Of a stretch of DNA of 35,233 bases, positions 6,708 to 15,432 are shown in pieces (the first letter of the stretch is position 1; the number at the start of each line of letters is the position of its first letter). Origin of the DNA: Kribbella antibiotica (GTDB taxonomy: Bacteria > Actinomycetota > Actinomycetes > Propionibacteriales > Kribbellaceae). Location of the stretch: assembly GCF_004349055.1 (NCBI RefSeq), contig NZ_SMKX01000089.1, positions 1 through 35,233 on the forward strand, in the 5' to 3' direction. Under the pieces are notes generated by a model. The model was not told the origin of the DNA, did not search any database, and saw only the letters and a list, made by a program, of their open reading frames with translations. Position numbers and translations under genes: made by a program.

Positions 6708-9523
6708 CCGAGACACCAGCTGCCGTCCAGGGAGATCCCAGCCACGGGACGCCTAGCCCGGACCTCAAGATCATCGAGACCCGCGTCTACCGCGGGCCGA
6801 ACGTGTGGAGCTACGAGCCCGCGATCCACCTGGTCGTCGACCTGGGATCGCTGGAGAGCTTCCCGTCGAACACGATCCCCGGTTTCACGGAGGAGCTGCT
6901 GGAGCGCCTGCCGCGGCTCGACCAGCACCACTGCTCGCGCGGCCGCCGCGGCGGCTTCATCGAGCGGCTGAACGAAGGCACCTGGCTCGGCCACATCGCG
7001 GAGCACGTCGCGTTGCAGCTGCAGCAGGAGGCCGGCCACGACATGCGGCGCGGCAAGACCCGCCAGGTCAAGGGCCAGCCCGGGCGCTACAACATCGTCT
7101 ACGCGTACGCCGATGAAGCCGTTGGACTGGCCGCCGGTGAGCTCGCAGTCCGATTCGTCAACCAACTGGTTCAGTCCGACCCGGAGTTCGACTTCACCGA
7201 CGAGCTCGAGAGGTTCATCAAGCAGGCGGAGCGTACGGCGTTCGGTCCGTCCACACAGGCGATCGTCGACGAGGCCGTCTCCCGCGACATCCCGTGGATC
7301 CGCCTCAACAAGGCCAGCCTGGTCCAGCTCGGCCAAGGCGTGCACGCCAAGCGCATCCGGGCCACCATGACCTCGGAGACCGGCTCGATCGCGGTCGACG
7401 TTGCCAGCGACAAGGACCTGACCACGCGGCTGCTCGCATCCGCCGGTCTGCCGGTCCCGCGCTCGGAGTCGATCCGCACGGTCGACGAGGCCGTCTCGGT
7501 CGCGAACAAGATCGGCTACCCGGTCGTGTGCAAGCCGCTCGACGGCAACCACGGCCGCGGCGTCTGCCTGAACCTGAAGAACGCCGACGACGTCCGCGAG
7601 GCCTTCCCGATCGCCGCCGAGCAGTCCCGGCGCGGCTGGGTCATCGTCGAGAACATGGTCGTCGGCAAGGACTACCGCTGCCTGATCATCAACGGCCGGA
7701 TGGAGGCCATCGCCGAGCGCGTCCCCGCGCACGTCGTCGGTGACGGCGTCCACACCGTGGCCGAGCTGGTCGACATCACCAACGCCGACCCGCGCCGTGG
7801 TGTCGGGCACGAGAAGATCCTGACCCGGATCACCGTGAACAACGCCGCCCGCCAGCTGGTCCGCGACCAGGGTTTCGAGCTGGACGACGTACCGCCCGAA
7901 GACGTGATGGTGAAGCTCACGCTCACCGGCAACATGTCCACCGGTGGCATCTCGATCGACCGGACCTGGGAGGCGCACCCGGAGAACGTCGAGATCGCCG
8001 AGGAAGCGGCCCGGATGATCGGGCTCGACATCGCCGGTATCGACTTCATCTGCCCCGACATCACGCAGCCTGTGCGCGAGACCGGCGGCGCGATCTGTGA
8101 GGTCAACGCCGCCCCGGGCTTCCGGATGCACACCAACCCGACGATCGGCGAGCCGCAGTACATCGCCAAGCCGGTCGTCGACATGCTGTTCCCGCCGGGC
8201 GCGACCAGCCGGATCCCGATCGTCGCCGTGACCGGGACGAACGGCAAGACCACCACCTCGCGGATGATCAGCCACGTCTTCAAGGGCATGGGCCGCAAGG
8301 TCGGTATGACGTCCACCGACGGCATCGTGATCGACGAGCGACTGGTCATCCGGTCGGATGCTTCCGGCCCGAAGTCCGCCCGGATGGTGCTGCAGAACCC
8401 GCGCGTCGATTTCGCCGTCTTCGAGGTGGCTCGCGGCGGCATCCTGCGGGAGGGCCTCGGCTACGAGCGCAACGACATCGCCGTCGTCCTGAACGTGCAG
8501 CCGGATCACCTCGGCCTGCGGGGGATCGACACGCTGGAGCAGTTGGCCGATGTGAAGGGCGTGCTGGTCGAGGCCGTGCCGCGGACCGGTTTCGCCGTAC
8601 TGAACGCGGACGACCCGCTGGTTCGCAAGATGCGGCGGAAGTGTTCCGGCCAGGTCGTGTGGTTCAGCATGGCCGAGCCGGGCAGCGAGGTCCGCGAGTA
8701 CATCGAGGGCCACTGCCGGCGTGGCGGCCGGGCGGTCGTGCTAGAGCGCTCCGAGCTCGGCGACATGATCGTGGTCAAGCACGGCCGTCGTTCGATGCAG
8801 CTGGCCTGGACCCACTTGCTCCCGGCAACCTTCGGTGGCCGGGCGATGATGAACGTGCAGAACTCGATGGCCGCTGCGGCTGCGGCGTTCGCGGCCGGTG
8901 CGCCGCTGCACGACATCCGCCAGGGCTTGCGGACGTTCAGCACGTCGTACTACCTGTCCCCCGGCCGGCTGAACGAGATCGACGTCGACGGCCGCACGGT
9001 CATCGTCGACTACTGCCACAACGCGCCCGCGATGCGGATGCTCGGCGACTTCGTGGACCGGCTCGGCGAGAGCCTGATCGCGTCGTCCGAGCTCGGGCGG
9101 CCGTCCCGGATCGGCGTCATCGCGACCGCGGGTGACCGGCGCGACGAGGACATCCTTGAGCTCGGCGAGGTCGCTGCGCAGCACTTCGACGTACTGATTG
9201 TTCGTGAGGACGCGCGGTTGCGTGGCCGGCAGCGTGGTGAGCTGGCGGAGCTGATCGCGACCGGGGTTCGCACTGCGATGGAGGCCGGCGCCCGCTGCCG
9301 TCAGGTCGAGATCGTCATCGACGAGCTGACCGCCATCCGGCACGCGCTGGCCCGGTCGAACCGCGGCGACCTGGTCGTCATGTGCGTCGACCAGCACCAG
9401 ACCGTGTTGTCGGAGCTCGAGTCGGTGTCGCATCTCGCTCAGGCGGGGACGCGCTCCGGCGACGAGGGTGGCGACCCGGACTTCGTGAAGCCTTCCGAGG
9501 AGGCCGACGTACCGGAGGAGTGA
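6704..9523 (+). CDS. cphA: Cyanophycin synthetase (CphA1 type)
   Basis: Makes cyanophycin (poly-Asp backbone with Arg side chains) by two ATP-dependent ligations. The 939-aa product has all three expected parts. The N-domain (about 20-200) opens with IIETRVYRGPNVWSYEPAIH and has an HxxEH motif (H97, E100, H101). The ATP-grasp domain (about 220-490) has the KPLDGNHGRG ATP-binding stretch (K277). The Mur-ligase-like domain (about 500-925) has the P-loop VTGTNGKTTT (K515) and a PDHLGLRGIDT stretch. In well-studied CphA1 enzymes the ATP-grasp domain adds Asp, the Mur domain adds Arg, and some N-domains trim primers at a hidden hydrolytic site. The length is slightly above the usual 870-900. Start and coupling: ATG overlaps the cphB stop. 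No glycine-poor or missing active-site segment was seen. Confidence 0.95.
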   Translation: MTETPAAVQGDPSHGTPSPDLKIIETRVYRGPNVWSYEPAIHLVVDLGSLESFPSNTIPGFTEELLERLPRLDQHHCSRGRRGGFIERLNEGTWLGHIAEHVALQLQQEAGHDMRRGKTRQVKGQPGRYNIVYAYADEAVGLAAGELAVRFVNQLVQSDPEFDFTDELERFIKQAERTAFGPSTQAIVDEAVSRDIPWIRLNKASLVQLGQGVHAKRIRATMTSETGSIAVDVASDKDLTTRLLASAGLPVPRSESIRTVDEAVSVANKIGYPVVCKPLDGNHGRGVCLNLKNADDVREAFPIAAEQSRRGWVIVENMVVGKDYRCLIINGRMEAIAERVPAHVVGDGVHTVAELVDITNADPRRGVGHEKILTRITVNNAARQLVRDQGFELDDVPPEDVMVKLTLTGNMSTGGISIDRTWEAHPENVEIAEEAARMIGLDIAGIDFICPDITQPVRETGGAICEVNAAPGFRMHTNPTIGEPQYIAKPVVDMLFPPGATSRIPIVAVTGTNGKTTTSRMISHVFKGMGRKVGMTSTDGIVIDERLVIRSDASGPKSARMVLQNPRVDFAVFEVARGGILREGLGYERNDIAVVLNVQPDHLGLRGIDTLEQLADVKGVLVEAVPRTGFAVLNADDPLVRKMRRKCSGQVVWFSMAEPGSEVREYIEGHCRRGGRAVVLERSELGDMIVVKHGRRSMQLAWTHLLPATFGGRAMMNVQNSMAAAAAAFAAGAPLHDIRQGLRTFSTSYYLSPGRLNEIDVDGRTVIVDYCHNAPAMRMLGDFVDRLGESLIASSELGRPSRIGVIATAGDRRDEDILELGEVAAQHFDVLIVREDARLRGRQRGELAELIATGVRTAMEAGARCRQVEIVIDELTAIRHALARSNRGDLVVMCVDQHQTVLSELESVSHLAQAGTRSGDEGGDPDFVKPSEEADVPEE

Positions 9524-9578
9524 TCAAACCGATGGAGAGCAGCGGAACTCGCTAGCCGCCGGCGTCGTTGGCTGTTGC

Positions 9579-10097
9579 GTGAAGATGAAGTTGCTGGCGG
9601 CCACGATCGCCGTTGCTCTCCCGGTCCTGTTGTCCTCCTGCGGTACGGCGGAAGCCCCCAAGCCGGTCGCTGCCGCGCAGACTCCGCGTGTTCTGATCGA
9701 GGACGCGTGGGTGCGCGCGACGGTCGGCACCAAGGACACCACGATGACGGCCGCCTTCATGGCGCTGACCAACCCCGGGAACGCCGACATCAAGTTGATC
9801 TCGGCAACTTCCCCGGTCGCCGGGATGGTGCAGTTGCACGAGATGGCGATGAAGGACGGCAAGATGGTCATGCAGGAGAAGGCCGGTGGCGTGAGCGTCC
9901 CCGCCGCCTCGCACGCCCACCTCTCCCCCGGCGGCGACCACATCATGCTGATGGATCTGAAGAAGCCGCTGAAGCCCGGCGACGAGGTTCCGCTCACCCT
10001 CAAGTTCTCCGACAACACGACTCACGACCTCACTGTCCCCGTGAAGGCGTTCACCGAGGAAGAAGAGCACTACCACCCAACGCCCACGGCCAAGTGA
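9579..10097 (+). CDS. PCu(A)C copper chaperone lipoprotein (ECuC-like)
   Basis: An extracytoplasmic Cu(I) chaperone. The 172-aa product starts MKMKLLAATIAVALP and has a lipobox LSSC, lipidating C21. The mature part contains the PCu(A)C metal-binding pattern: LHEM ... M-x-M in a Met-rich stretch (about residues 87-101) and then HAHLSPGGDHIMLM. A His-containing acidic tail (EEEEHYHP) could add metal sites. The start is uncertain: GTG 9579 or ATG 9585, neither with a good Shine-Dalgarno. The stop overlaps the next gene's GTG (GTGA). In Streptomyces lividans the corresponding lipoprotein ECuC is encoded beside DtpA and Sco and handles copper for GlxA and cytochrome oxidase. Here Sco and GlxA are not in the window. 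Confidence 0.9.
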   Translation: MKMKLLAATIAVALPVLLSSCGTAEAPKPVAAAQTPRVLIEDAWVRATVGTKDTTMTAAFMALTNPGNADIKLISATSPVAGMVQLHEMAMKDGKMVMQEKAGGVSVPAASHAHLSPGGDHIMLMDLKKPLKPGDEVPLTLKFSDNTTHDLTVPVKAFTEEEEHYHPTPTAK

Positions 10098-11251
10098 AAC
10101 CGTCGCGACGACAGCTGTTCGGGTACGCCGGAGCGGCCGCCGCGGGCGCCGCCGTCACAGGTGGTGCGGTTGTTGCCCTCGACAAGGACACTCCGGCACC
10201 AGCGCCGGTCAGCCGCAACATCGATCCGTACGGCGACCGTCAGCCAGCCATCACGGCGCCCTCTCCCCGGCATGGGGAGTTGGTGGCGTTCAACCTCCTA
10301 CCCGGGACCGACAAGGCCGCGCTGGCGCGGTTGCTCCGCTTGTGGTCGGCGGATGTCGTTGCGTTGGGCAACGGTCGTCCGGCGCCTGGGGATACCGCGC
10401 CGGAGCTGGCCACAGCGAACGTCGCCTTGACGACGACCGTCGGGTTCGGGCCCAAGGTGTTCGAGTTGGCCGGGCAGAAGCAGGCCGGGCCGGACGAGCT
10501 GCCGGTGATGCGGCATGACCGTTTACAGGATGGGTGGTCGGGCGGCGACCTGCTGATCCTCGTCGGCGCGGATGACGAGCTGAGCGTCGTCCACGCCGTA
10601 CGGCGGTTTGTTGCGGATGCGAGGCCGTTCGCCACCCCAGCCTGGCGCCAGAGCGGTTTCTGGAACGGCACCGGCCCCGACGGGAAGCCGGTGACTGGGC
10701 GGAACCTCTTCGGACAGGTCGACGGGACCGGAAACCCAGCCGTCGGTACGCCGGAGTTCGACGCCACCGTGTGGGCAGCAGACGGTGGCACGACGCTCGT
10801 CGTACGAAGGATCAAGCTCAACCTCGATACCTGGGATGAGCTCACCCGCTCGGAGCAAGAACGCGCAATCGGCCGCAAGCTCAGCACCGGCGCACCTCTC
10901 ACCGGCACCGCCGAACACGACGAGCTCGATCTAGAAGCTCGCGACGCCGACGGCCGCCCGATGATCGCCGCCAACGCGCATGCCCGCCTGTCCCACCACT
11001 CCGAGAACGACGGCCGCCGGATCTTCCGCAAGGGCCTCAACTACGTTCACGACACCGGCACGACCCGCGAGTCCGGCCTGATCTTCCTCAGCTACCAGGC
11101 CGACATCACCGGCCAGTTCTTCCCGCTACTCGCCCGCCTCGATGCAGCCGACGCCCTCAACGAGTGGACCACCACGATCGGCTCCGCCGTCTTCGCCATC
11201 CCACCCGGCTTCCAGCCCGGCGGCTGGATCGGCCAGAAGCTTCTCGGCTGA
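10094..11251 (+). CDS. dtpA: Tat-exported DyP-type heme peroxidase (DtpA-like)
   Basis: A dye-decolorising-type heme peroxidase of 385 aa, exported folded by the Tat system: the N-terminus MKPSRRQLFGYAG has the twin-arginine motif followed by an Ala/Gly-rich hydrophobic stretch. The DyP motif GQVDG supplies the distal Asp (D210). H296 in NAHARLSHH is the likely proximal heme ligand, and R312 in RIFRKG the distal Arg. The H-to-R spacing of 16 equals that of H353 and R369 as I recall them for S. lividans DtpA. The GTG start overlaps the chaperone stop by 4 nt, so the pair is co-translated. Function in copper trafficking and periplasmic peroxide chemistry is inferred from the Streptomyces pair. 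The EfeB type of ferric peroxidase is a relative, but EfeO and EfeU are absent here. Confidence 0.92.
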   Translation: MKPSRRQLFGYAGAAAAGAAVTGGAVVALDKDTPAPAPVSRNIDPYGDRQPAITAPSPRHGELVAFNLLPGTDKAALARLLRLWSADVVALGNGRPAPGDTAPELATANVALTTTVGFGPKVFELAGQKQAGPDELPVMRHDRLQDGWSGGDLLILVGADDELSVVHAVRRFVADARPFATPAWRQSGFWNGTGPDGKPVTGRNLFGQVDGTGNPAVGTPEFDATVWAADGGTTLVVRRIKLNLDTWDELTRSEQERAIGRKLSTGAPLTGTAEHDELDLEARDADGRPMIAANAHARLSHHSENDGRRIFRKGLNYVHDTGTTRESGLIFLSYQADITGQFFPLLARLDAADALNEWTTTIGSAVFAIPPGFQPGGWIGQKLLG

Positions 11252-11288
11252 CCTCACCTTCGCACTCGTCGGCACAGCCGCCATGCCT

Positions 11289-12155
11289 TCAGTTGGAGGG
11301 CGCTTCCGACGTAGTGCGGCGGGAGAGCAGCCGGCGCGGCGGCTCGTCGCGGTCGATCCAGTCGAGATCGTCACCCAGTACGGCATCGTTCGTCCGCTCG
11401 GCGTACGGGTCGGGCGGCGGTGGGACCGGCGGCAGGGCGCGGAGCTTGAGCGCGACCATCGGGATGGCGAGCAGGACGGCGACCACGAGCCAAGGGGCGT
11501 ACTCGCGCAGGATCGGCTCGAACGAGTTGAAGAACGCATCCATGGCCGCGTCGACGGTCCCGTTGAAGTCCTGCCCGGCCGGGGCGCGGTCGATCGACTG
11601 GACGGCGGCCACGATGCCGAAGGAAGCCAGATACCAGGCGGTCAGCGGGACCCAGAAGTACGCCGAACGCCAGCCGCGGAGCCAGCAGGCGACGTACAGG
11701 ACGAGGGCCAGGCCGACGCCGACGAGGAGGCCGTTGAGCTGCCAGAGCCAGCGGAAGTCGGCCAGCTGACCGGCCGGACGCAGCGCGTACCAGGCCAGCG
11801 GGAGCGCGAGCGCGAAGGCTGCGATCACCGAGCTTCTGGTGCCCAGGGCACCCAAGAAGCCGCCGATGGCACTTGCCACCAGCAACGAGATCAGCAGAGC
11901 CCGGTCATCCCAAGGGTTCCCGGTCAGCCACCAGGCGCCCGCGGCAACGATCAGCACGAGCGGCACGGTGATCCGGACCCGGGCGACGAGCAGCCCGGCC
12001 AGCACTCCCCCGGCGAATCCGCCTAGGAGCAAGAGATCCAGCCGCGGCGATACGAACAACGTCGTACCGCCGGGCAGACCTTTCAGGTATGCGGCGGAGA
12101 AGCCACCTACGAACCAGGCGACAACAGCAGCCGGGATCGACCACAGGTAGCGCAT
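11289..12155 (-). CDS. Eight-TM membrane protein of unknown function
   Basis: I do not recognise a family. The 288-aa protein has about eight hydrophobic segments (roughly residues 5-25, 40-62, 65-82, 90-112, 115-133, 140-165, 172-192 and 220-240) with short loops. It ends in a soluble, charged tail rich in Pro and Asp/Arg (PPVPPPPDPY ... DDLDWIDRDEPPRRLL). The start at 12155 is chosen for a GGGGAGG placed 5 nt upstream. It lies 40 bp downstream of the CphA-like ligase on the same strand and is probably the last gene of that operon, so a role in export or membrane handling of that enzyme's product is possible but unproven. It converges on dtpA with a 37-bp gap and no clear terminator. Confidence 0.7.
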   Translation of the reverse strand: MRYLWSIPAAVVAWFVGGFSAAYLKGLPGGTTLFVSPRLDLLLLGGFAGGVLAGLLVARVRITVPLVLIVAAGAWWLTGNPWDDRALLISLLVASAIGGFLGALGTRSSVIAAFALALPLAWYALRPAGQLADFRWLWQLNGLLVGVGLALVLYVACWLRGWRSAYFWVPLTAWYLASFGIVAAVQSIDRAPAGQDFNGTVDAAMDAFFNSFEPILREYAPWLVVAVLLAIPMVALKLRALPPVPPPPDPYAERTNDAVLGDDLDWIDRDEPPRRLLSRRTTSEAPSN

Positions 12156-12195
12156 TTCCACCTCCCCATCCACCCCCGACCGCGGGCGTCAGGGC

Positions 12196-13881
12196 TTAGT
12201 GCTGTGCTCGTTCGACCTTCAATTTCAAGTCTTCTGCTGTGTCGACCGTAGCTCCCAAGGACCGCAACCAGCCGTCAAGACTCGCCCGATCTTGCAGAGC
12301 CATTACCGCGACTACGTCACCCGGCTGTCCCTGGCCGACCAATGCCTGCGCCGCTTCGAGCTCCGTCGGGTACGCCGGTACGTCGTCCACACCGACCGAC
12401 GCGGCGCCTGCACGGAACACCGCCTCCAACTCGGACGGCGGTCGCCCACGCAGGTATTCGCTCTTGTGCCCGATCGCGACCTGATCCGCACCGCGGGCGC
12501 CGATCGCGCCCAGCGCGGAGACCATGTCGTCGGCCCGGTCACCCGGCGACCCGAGAGCCAGCAGCAAGCGCCCACCCTCGTGACGGACGCCGTTCATGAT
12601 CTCGAGCAGGGCTTCCAGGCCGGCCTCGTTGTGCGCGAGGTCGATCACCACGGTGAAGCCGTTCAGCGAGTACATGTTCATCCGGCCGGGGTTGTTCTCG
12701 TTCGGCGAGAACGAGCTGAGCCCCTCGATCACCGCAGCCCGCGGCAGCCCAAGCCCGAGCGCCGCCGACGCAGCCGCGAGCGCGTTCTCCACGTTGTAGT
12801 GCGAGAGACCCGACAAGGTCATCGGCACGTCGACGACCTTCAGCAGCGGTTCCGCATCGGTCGACTGGTCCAGCACGGTGATGAAGCCGTCGAGGACTGT
12901 GGTCGCCCGGCCGCCTTCATCCAGTACGGCGCGGATCGACGGCGAGTCGGGGTCGCGGGAGAACACCCAGCACTTGGCCGGGGAACCGAGCCGCATCGCG
13001 AACGTGCGCGGGTCGTCGCCGTTGACTACACACCAACCGCGCGGGCGCGTGATGTGGGTGATGACCGCCTTCACCTCGGCGAGCTGGTCGATCGTGTCGA
13101 TCCCGCCCAGGCCGAGGTGATCCGCGGTGACGTTGGTGACGACGGAGACGTCGTTCGACACGACGCCGACACCGCGGCGCAGGATTCCACCGCGGGCGGT
13201 CTCGGTGACGGCCAGCTGGATCCCCGGCTGCGACAACACCTGGCCGGCACCACTCGGGCCGGAGAAGTCGCCGTACTGGACGAGTTCGCCGTCGAAGTAG
13301 ACGCCGTCCGTGCTCGACCAGCCGACGTGCAGGCCGGCCGCGCGGCCGATGTGCGCGATCATCCGCGAGGTCGTGGTCTTGCCGTTGGTCCCGGTGACCG
13401 CGACGACCGGCACCTTCGGCCGGATGGTCGGCGGCACGTTGCCGGGTGGCTCGTTGTGCACGCGCTCGCCGACGGTCGCCATCAGTTCCGGCAGGTGCTC
13501 GGCGCCGAACGCGTCCAGCACCTCGACGATCGCGGCCGCCAGCGCCCGCGCCCGCTGTTCGTGGGCCCAGGGGAAAGCCACGACCAGCCGGTGATTGTCC
13601 GACTCGGGCCGGACCCGAACACCGATCCGGCCGATCCCCGCCTCGCGGGCAATCCGCCGTACGACGTGTCCGGTGACCCGGATCGCGAACCGCTGCCGGA
13701 ACCCGGAACCGATCCGGCCCGGCCGGGTGGCGCCCAGGCCAACAGCCTGTCCGTAGGCTTTTGCGGCTGGCGCCGGGGCGTCGACCAGCGCGGTGACGTC
13801 GAGCGTCAGCTTGACCGCCGCGCGGCTGAAGTAGAGGTTGGCGCCGTCAAGCACACGGAGCTCAACAAGGGACGTGGTCAC
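12196..13881 (-). CDS. CphA-like Mur ligase lacking the ATP-grasp domain
   Basis: A 561-aa ATP-dependent amide ligase predicted from its Mur-ligase domain (about 155-561). It has the P-loop VTGTNGKTTT (K168), ETARGGILRRG, TADHLGLGGIDT and the NGDDPR, HYNVENALAA and HNEAG stretches that align with the Mur half of the nearby CphA. Its first about 145 residues match the CphA N-domain: ELRVLDGANLYFSRAAVKLTLDV against ETRVYRGPNVWSYEPAIHLVVDL, and a second block ending in the helix before the ATP-grasp domain. The whole ATP-grasp domain is missing, and the HxxEH of the N-domain is lost (only the last His is kept). The GTG start shares one base with the fabI TAG, with GGGAG 4 nt upstream. Substrate is unknown; it should add an amine-bearing compound to a carboxylate. 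It is not standard CphA1 or CphA2. Confidence 0.85.
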   Translation of the reverse strand: MTTSLVELRVLDGANLYFSRAAVKLTLDVTALVDAPAPAAKAYGQAVGLGATRPGRIGSGFRQRFAIRVTGHVVRRIAREAGIGRIGVRVRPESDNHRLVVAFPWAHEQRARALAAAIVEVLDAFGAEHLPELMATVGERVHNEPPGNVPPTIRPKVPVVAVTGTNGKTTTSRMIAHIGRAAGLHVGWSSTDGVYFDGELVQYGDFSGPSGAGQVLSQPGIQLAVTETARGGILRRGVGVVSNDVSVVTNVTADHLGLGGIDTIDQLAEVKAVITHITRPRGWCVVNGDDPRTFAMRLGSPAKCWVFSRDPDSPSIRAVLDEGGRATTVLDGFITVLDQSTDAEPLLKVVDVPMTLSGLSHYNVENALAAASAALGLGLPRAAVIEGLSSFSPNENNPGRMNMYSLNGFTVVIDLAHNEAGLEALLEIMNGVRHEGGRLLLALGSPGDRADDMVSALGAIGARGADQVAIGHKSEYLRGRPPSELEAVFRAGAASVGVDDVPAYPTELEAAQALVGQGQPGDVVAVMALQDRASLDGWLRSLGATVDTAEDLKLKVERAQH

Positions 13882-14651
13882 TACGCTCCCATCGCGTGAA
13901 AGCCGCCGTCGACGTGGATGATCTCGCCGGTGGTGGAGGGGAAGAAGTCGCTGAGCAGGGCAACGATGGTCTTGCCGGTGGGCTCGAGGTCGGTCGGGTC
14001 CCAGCCGAGCGGGGCGCGCTCCAGCCAGGGCTCCTCGAACTTCTCGAAGCCCGGGATCGCCTTCGCGGCCAGGGTCTTGAGCGGTCCGGCGGAGACCAGG
14101 TTGCAGCGGATTCCCTGCGCGCCGAGGTCGCGGGCGAGGTAACGGCTGGTCGACTCCAGGGCAGCCTTGGCCACGCCCATCCAGTCGTAGCCCGGCCAGG
14201 CCACGGTCGCGTCGAACGTCATTCCGACGACGCTGCTCCCCCGCGGCATCAGCGGAGCGCAGGTGACCGCGAGGGACTTCAAGCTGTACGCCGATACGTG
14301 CACGGCCTGCGCCACGTCTTCCCAAGGACCCTCGAGGAACTTGCCGCCGAGGATCGTCTCCGGGTTGCCGTACGCGATCGAGTGCACGACGCCGTCAAGA
14401 CCGTCGACATGCTCCCGTACGGCGTCCGGCAGCGCAGCGAGGTGCTCCGCATTCGTGACGTCGAGCTCGAGCACCGGCGGCTCGACCGGAAGCCGCTTCG
14501 CGATCCGCTTGGTGATGCTCAGCGCACGACCGAAGTTCGAGATCAGGACCGTGGCGCCTTGTTCCTGCGCCACCTTGGCCGTGGCGAAGCCGATCGAGGA
14601 GTCCAGCGTGACCCCGGCGACCAGGATCCGCTTGCCGTCAAGGATGCCCAC
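13881..14651 (-). CDS. fabI: Enoyl-ACP reductase (NADH), InhA/FabI type
   Basis: Reduces trans-2-enoyl-ACP in the last step of type II fatty-acid elongation. The 256-aa SDR-fold product shows InhA hallmarks: the nucleotide-binding GVTLDSSIGFATAK stretch, S91 in VVHSIAYG, F146 in MTFDAT, and the catalytic Y155 and K162 (Y-x6-K) in GYDWMGVAKAALES. These sit three residues earlier than F149, Y158 and K165 of mycobacterial InhA. The GTG at 14651 is preferred because GGGGGAAG lies just upstream and the product then begins like InhA (GILDGKRILVAG). It is 32 bp after fabG and shares one base with the CphA-like gene, so all are probably on one transcript. Confidence 0.95.
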   Translation of the reverse strand: MGILDGKRILVAGVTLDSSIGFATAKVAQEQGATVLISNFGRALSITKRIAKRLPVEPPVLELDVTNAEHLAALPDAVREHVDGLDGVVHSIAYGNPETILGGKFLEGPWEDVAQAVHVSAYSLKSLAVTCAPLMPRGSSVVGMTFDATVAWPGYDWMGVAKAALESTSRYLARDLGAQGIRCNLVSAGPLKTLAAKAIPGFEKFEEPWLERAPLGWDPTDLEPTGKTIVALLSDFFPSTTGEIIHVDGGFHAMGA

Positions 14652-14683
14652 CGGCTTCCCCCTATCTCTCAAGAGTGTGTTGG

Positions 14684-15388
14684 TCAGTTACCCATGCCGA
14701 TACCGCCGTCGACCGGGATCACCGCACCGGTGATGTACCCGGCCTCTTCGGAGGCAAGCCAGCGGACCGCGTGCGCGATCTCCTCGGTCCGGCCGAAGCG
14801 TCCGAGCGGGATCTGGCCGAGGTACTGCTTCACAGTGTCTTCGGGCAGTACGGCGGTCATGTCGGTCTCGACGAATCCCGGCGCGACCACGTTGGCCGTG
14901 ATCCCGCGGCTACCGAGCTCGCGAGCGATCGAACGCGCCATCCCGACGAGGCCCGACTTGCTGGCCGCGTAGTTCACCTGCCCGGCCTGGCCGAGCAGAC
15001 CGACCACCGAGGAGATGAAGACGATGCGGCCCTTGCGCAGCCGCAGCATCCCCTTGGCCGCCCGCCGGGCGACCCGGAACGAGCCGGTCAGGTTCGTGTC
15101 GATGACCGAGTCCCAGTCGTCGTCGGACATCCGCAGCAGCAACGTGTCGCGGGTGATGCCGGCGTTGGCCACCAGCACCTCGACCGGACCGTGCTGCTCC
15201 TGGATGGTCTCGAACGCCGCGTCGACCTGCGCCTGGTCGGTGATGTCGCACTTCACACCGAGGAAACCCTCCGGCGGCGGGCTGCTGTTGTACGTGACAG
15301 CAACCTGGTCACCGGCTTCCTTGAACGCGGTCGCGATCGCCAGCCCGATCCCCCGGTTGCCACCGGTCACCAACACAGACCTGCCCAC
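14684..15388 (-). CDS. fabG: 3-oxoacyl-ACP reductase FabG
   Basis: NADPH-dependent reductase of 3-ketoacyl-ACP in fatty-acid elongation. A 234-aa short-chain dehydrogenase with the TGGNRGIG cofactor motif, NAG at 75-77, a catalytic N99 region, S127, and Y140-x3-K144 in NYAASK. It ends in the usual GAVIPVDGG region. The GTG start at 15388 follows GAGGAG at good spacing. Gene order dodecin, fabG, fabI, with 44- and 32-bp gaps, makes a compact operon. FabG followed by InhA is the common actinobacterial order. Confidence 0.95.
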   Translation of the reverse strand: MGRSVLVTGGNRGIGLAIATAFKEAGDQVAVTYNSSPPPEGFLGVKCDITDQAQVDAAFETIQEQHGPVEVLVANAGITRDTLLLRMSDDDWDSVIDTNLTGSFRVARRAAKGMLRLRKGRIVFISSVVGLLGQAGQVNYAASKSGLVGMARSIARELGSRGITANVVAPGFVETDMTAVLPEDTVKQYLGQIPLGRFGRTEEIAHAVRWLASEEAGYITGAVIPVDGGIGMGN

Positions 15389-15432
15389 AAGAGCTCCTCA
15401 CCCGTTCGCCAGTTGTCAAAGGAACGCTATCG

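Noticed and set aside
6560..8713. 717-codon open frame opposite cphA
   Set aside because: Antisense to a clear CphA; high-GC codon bias makes such long shadow frames common.
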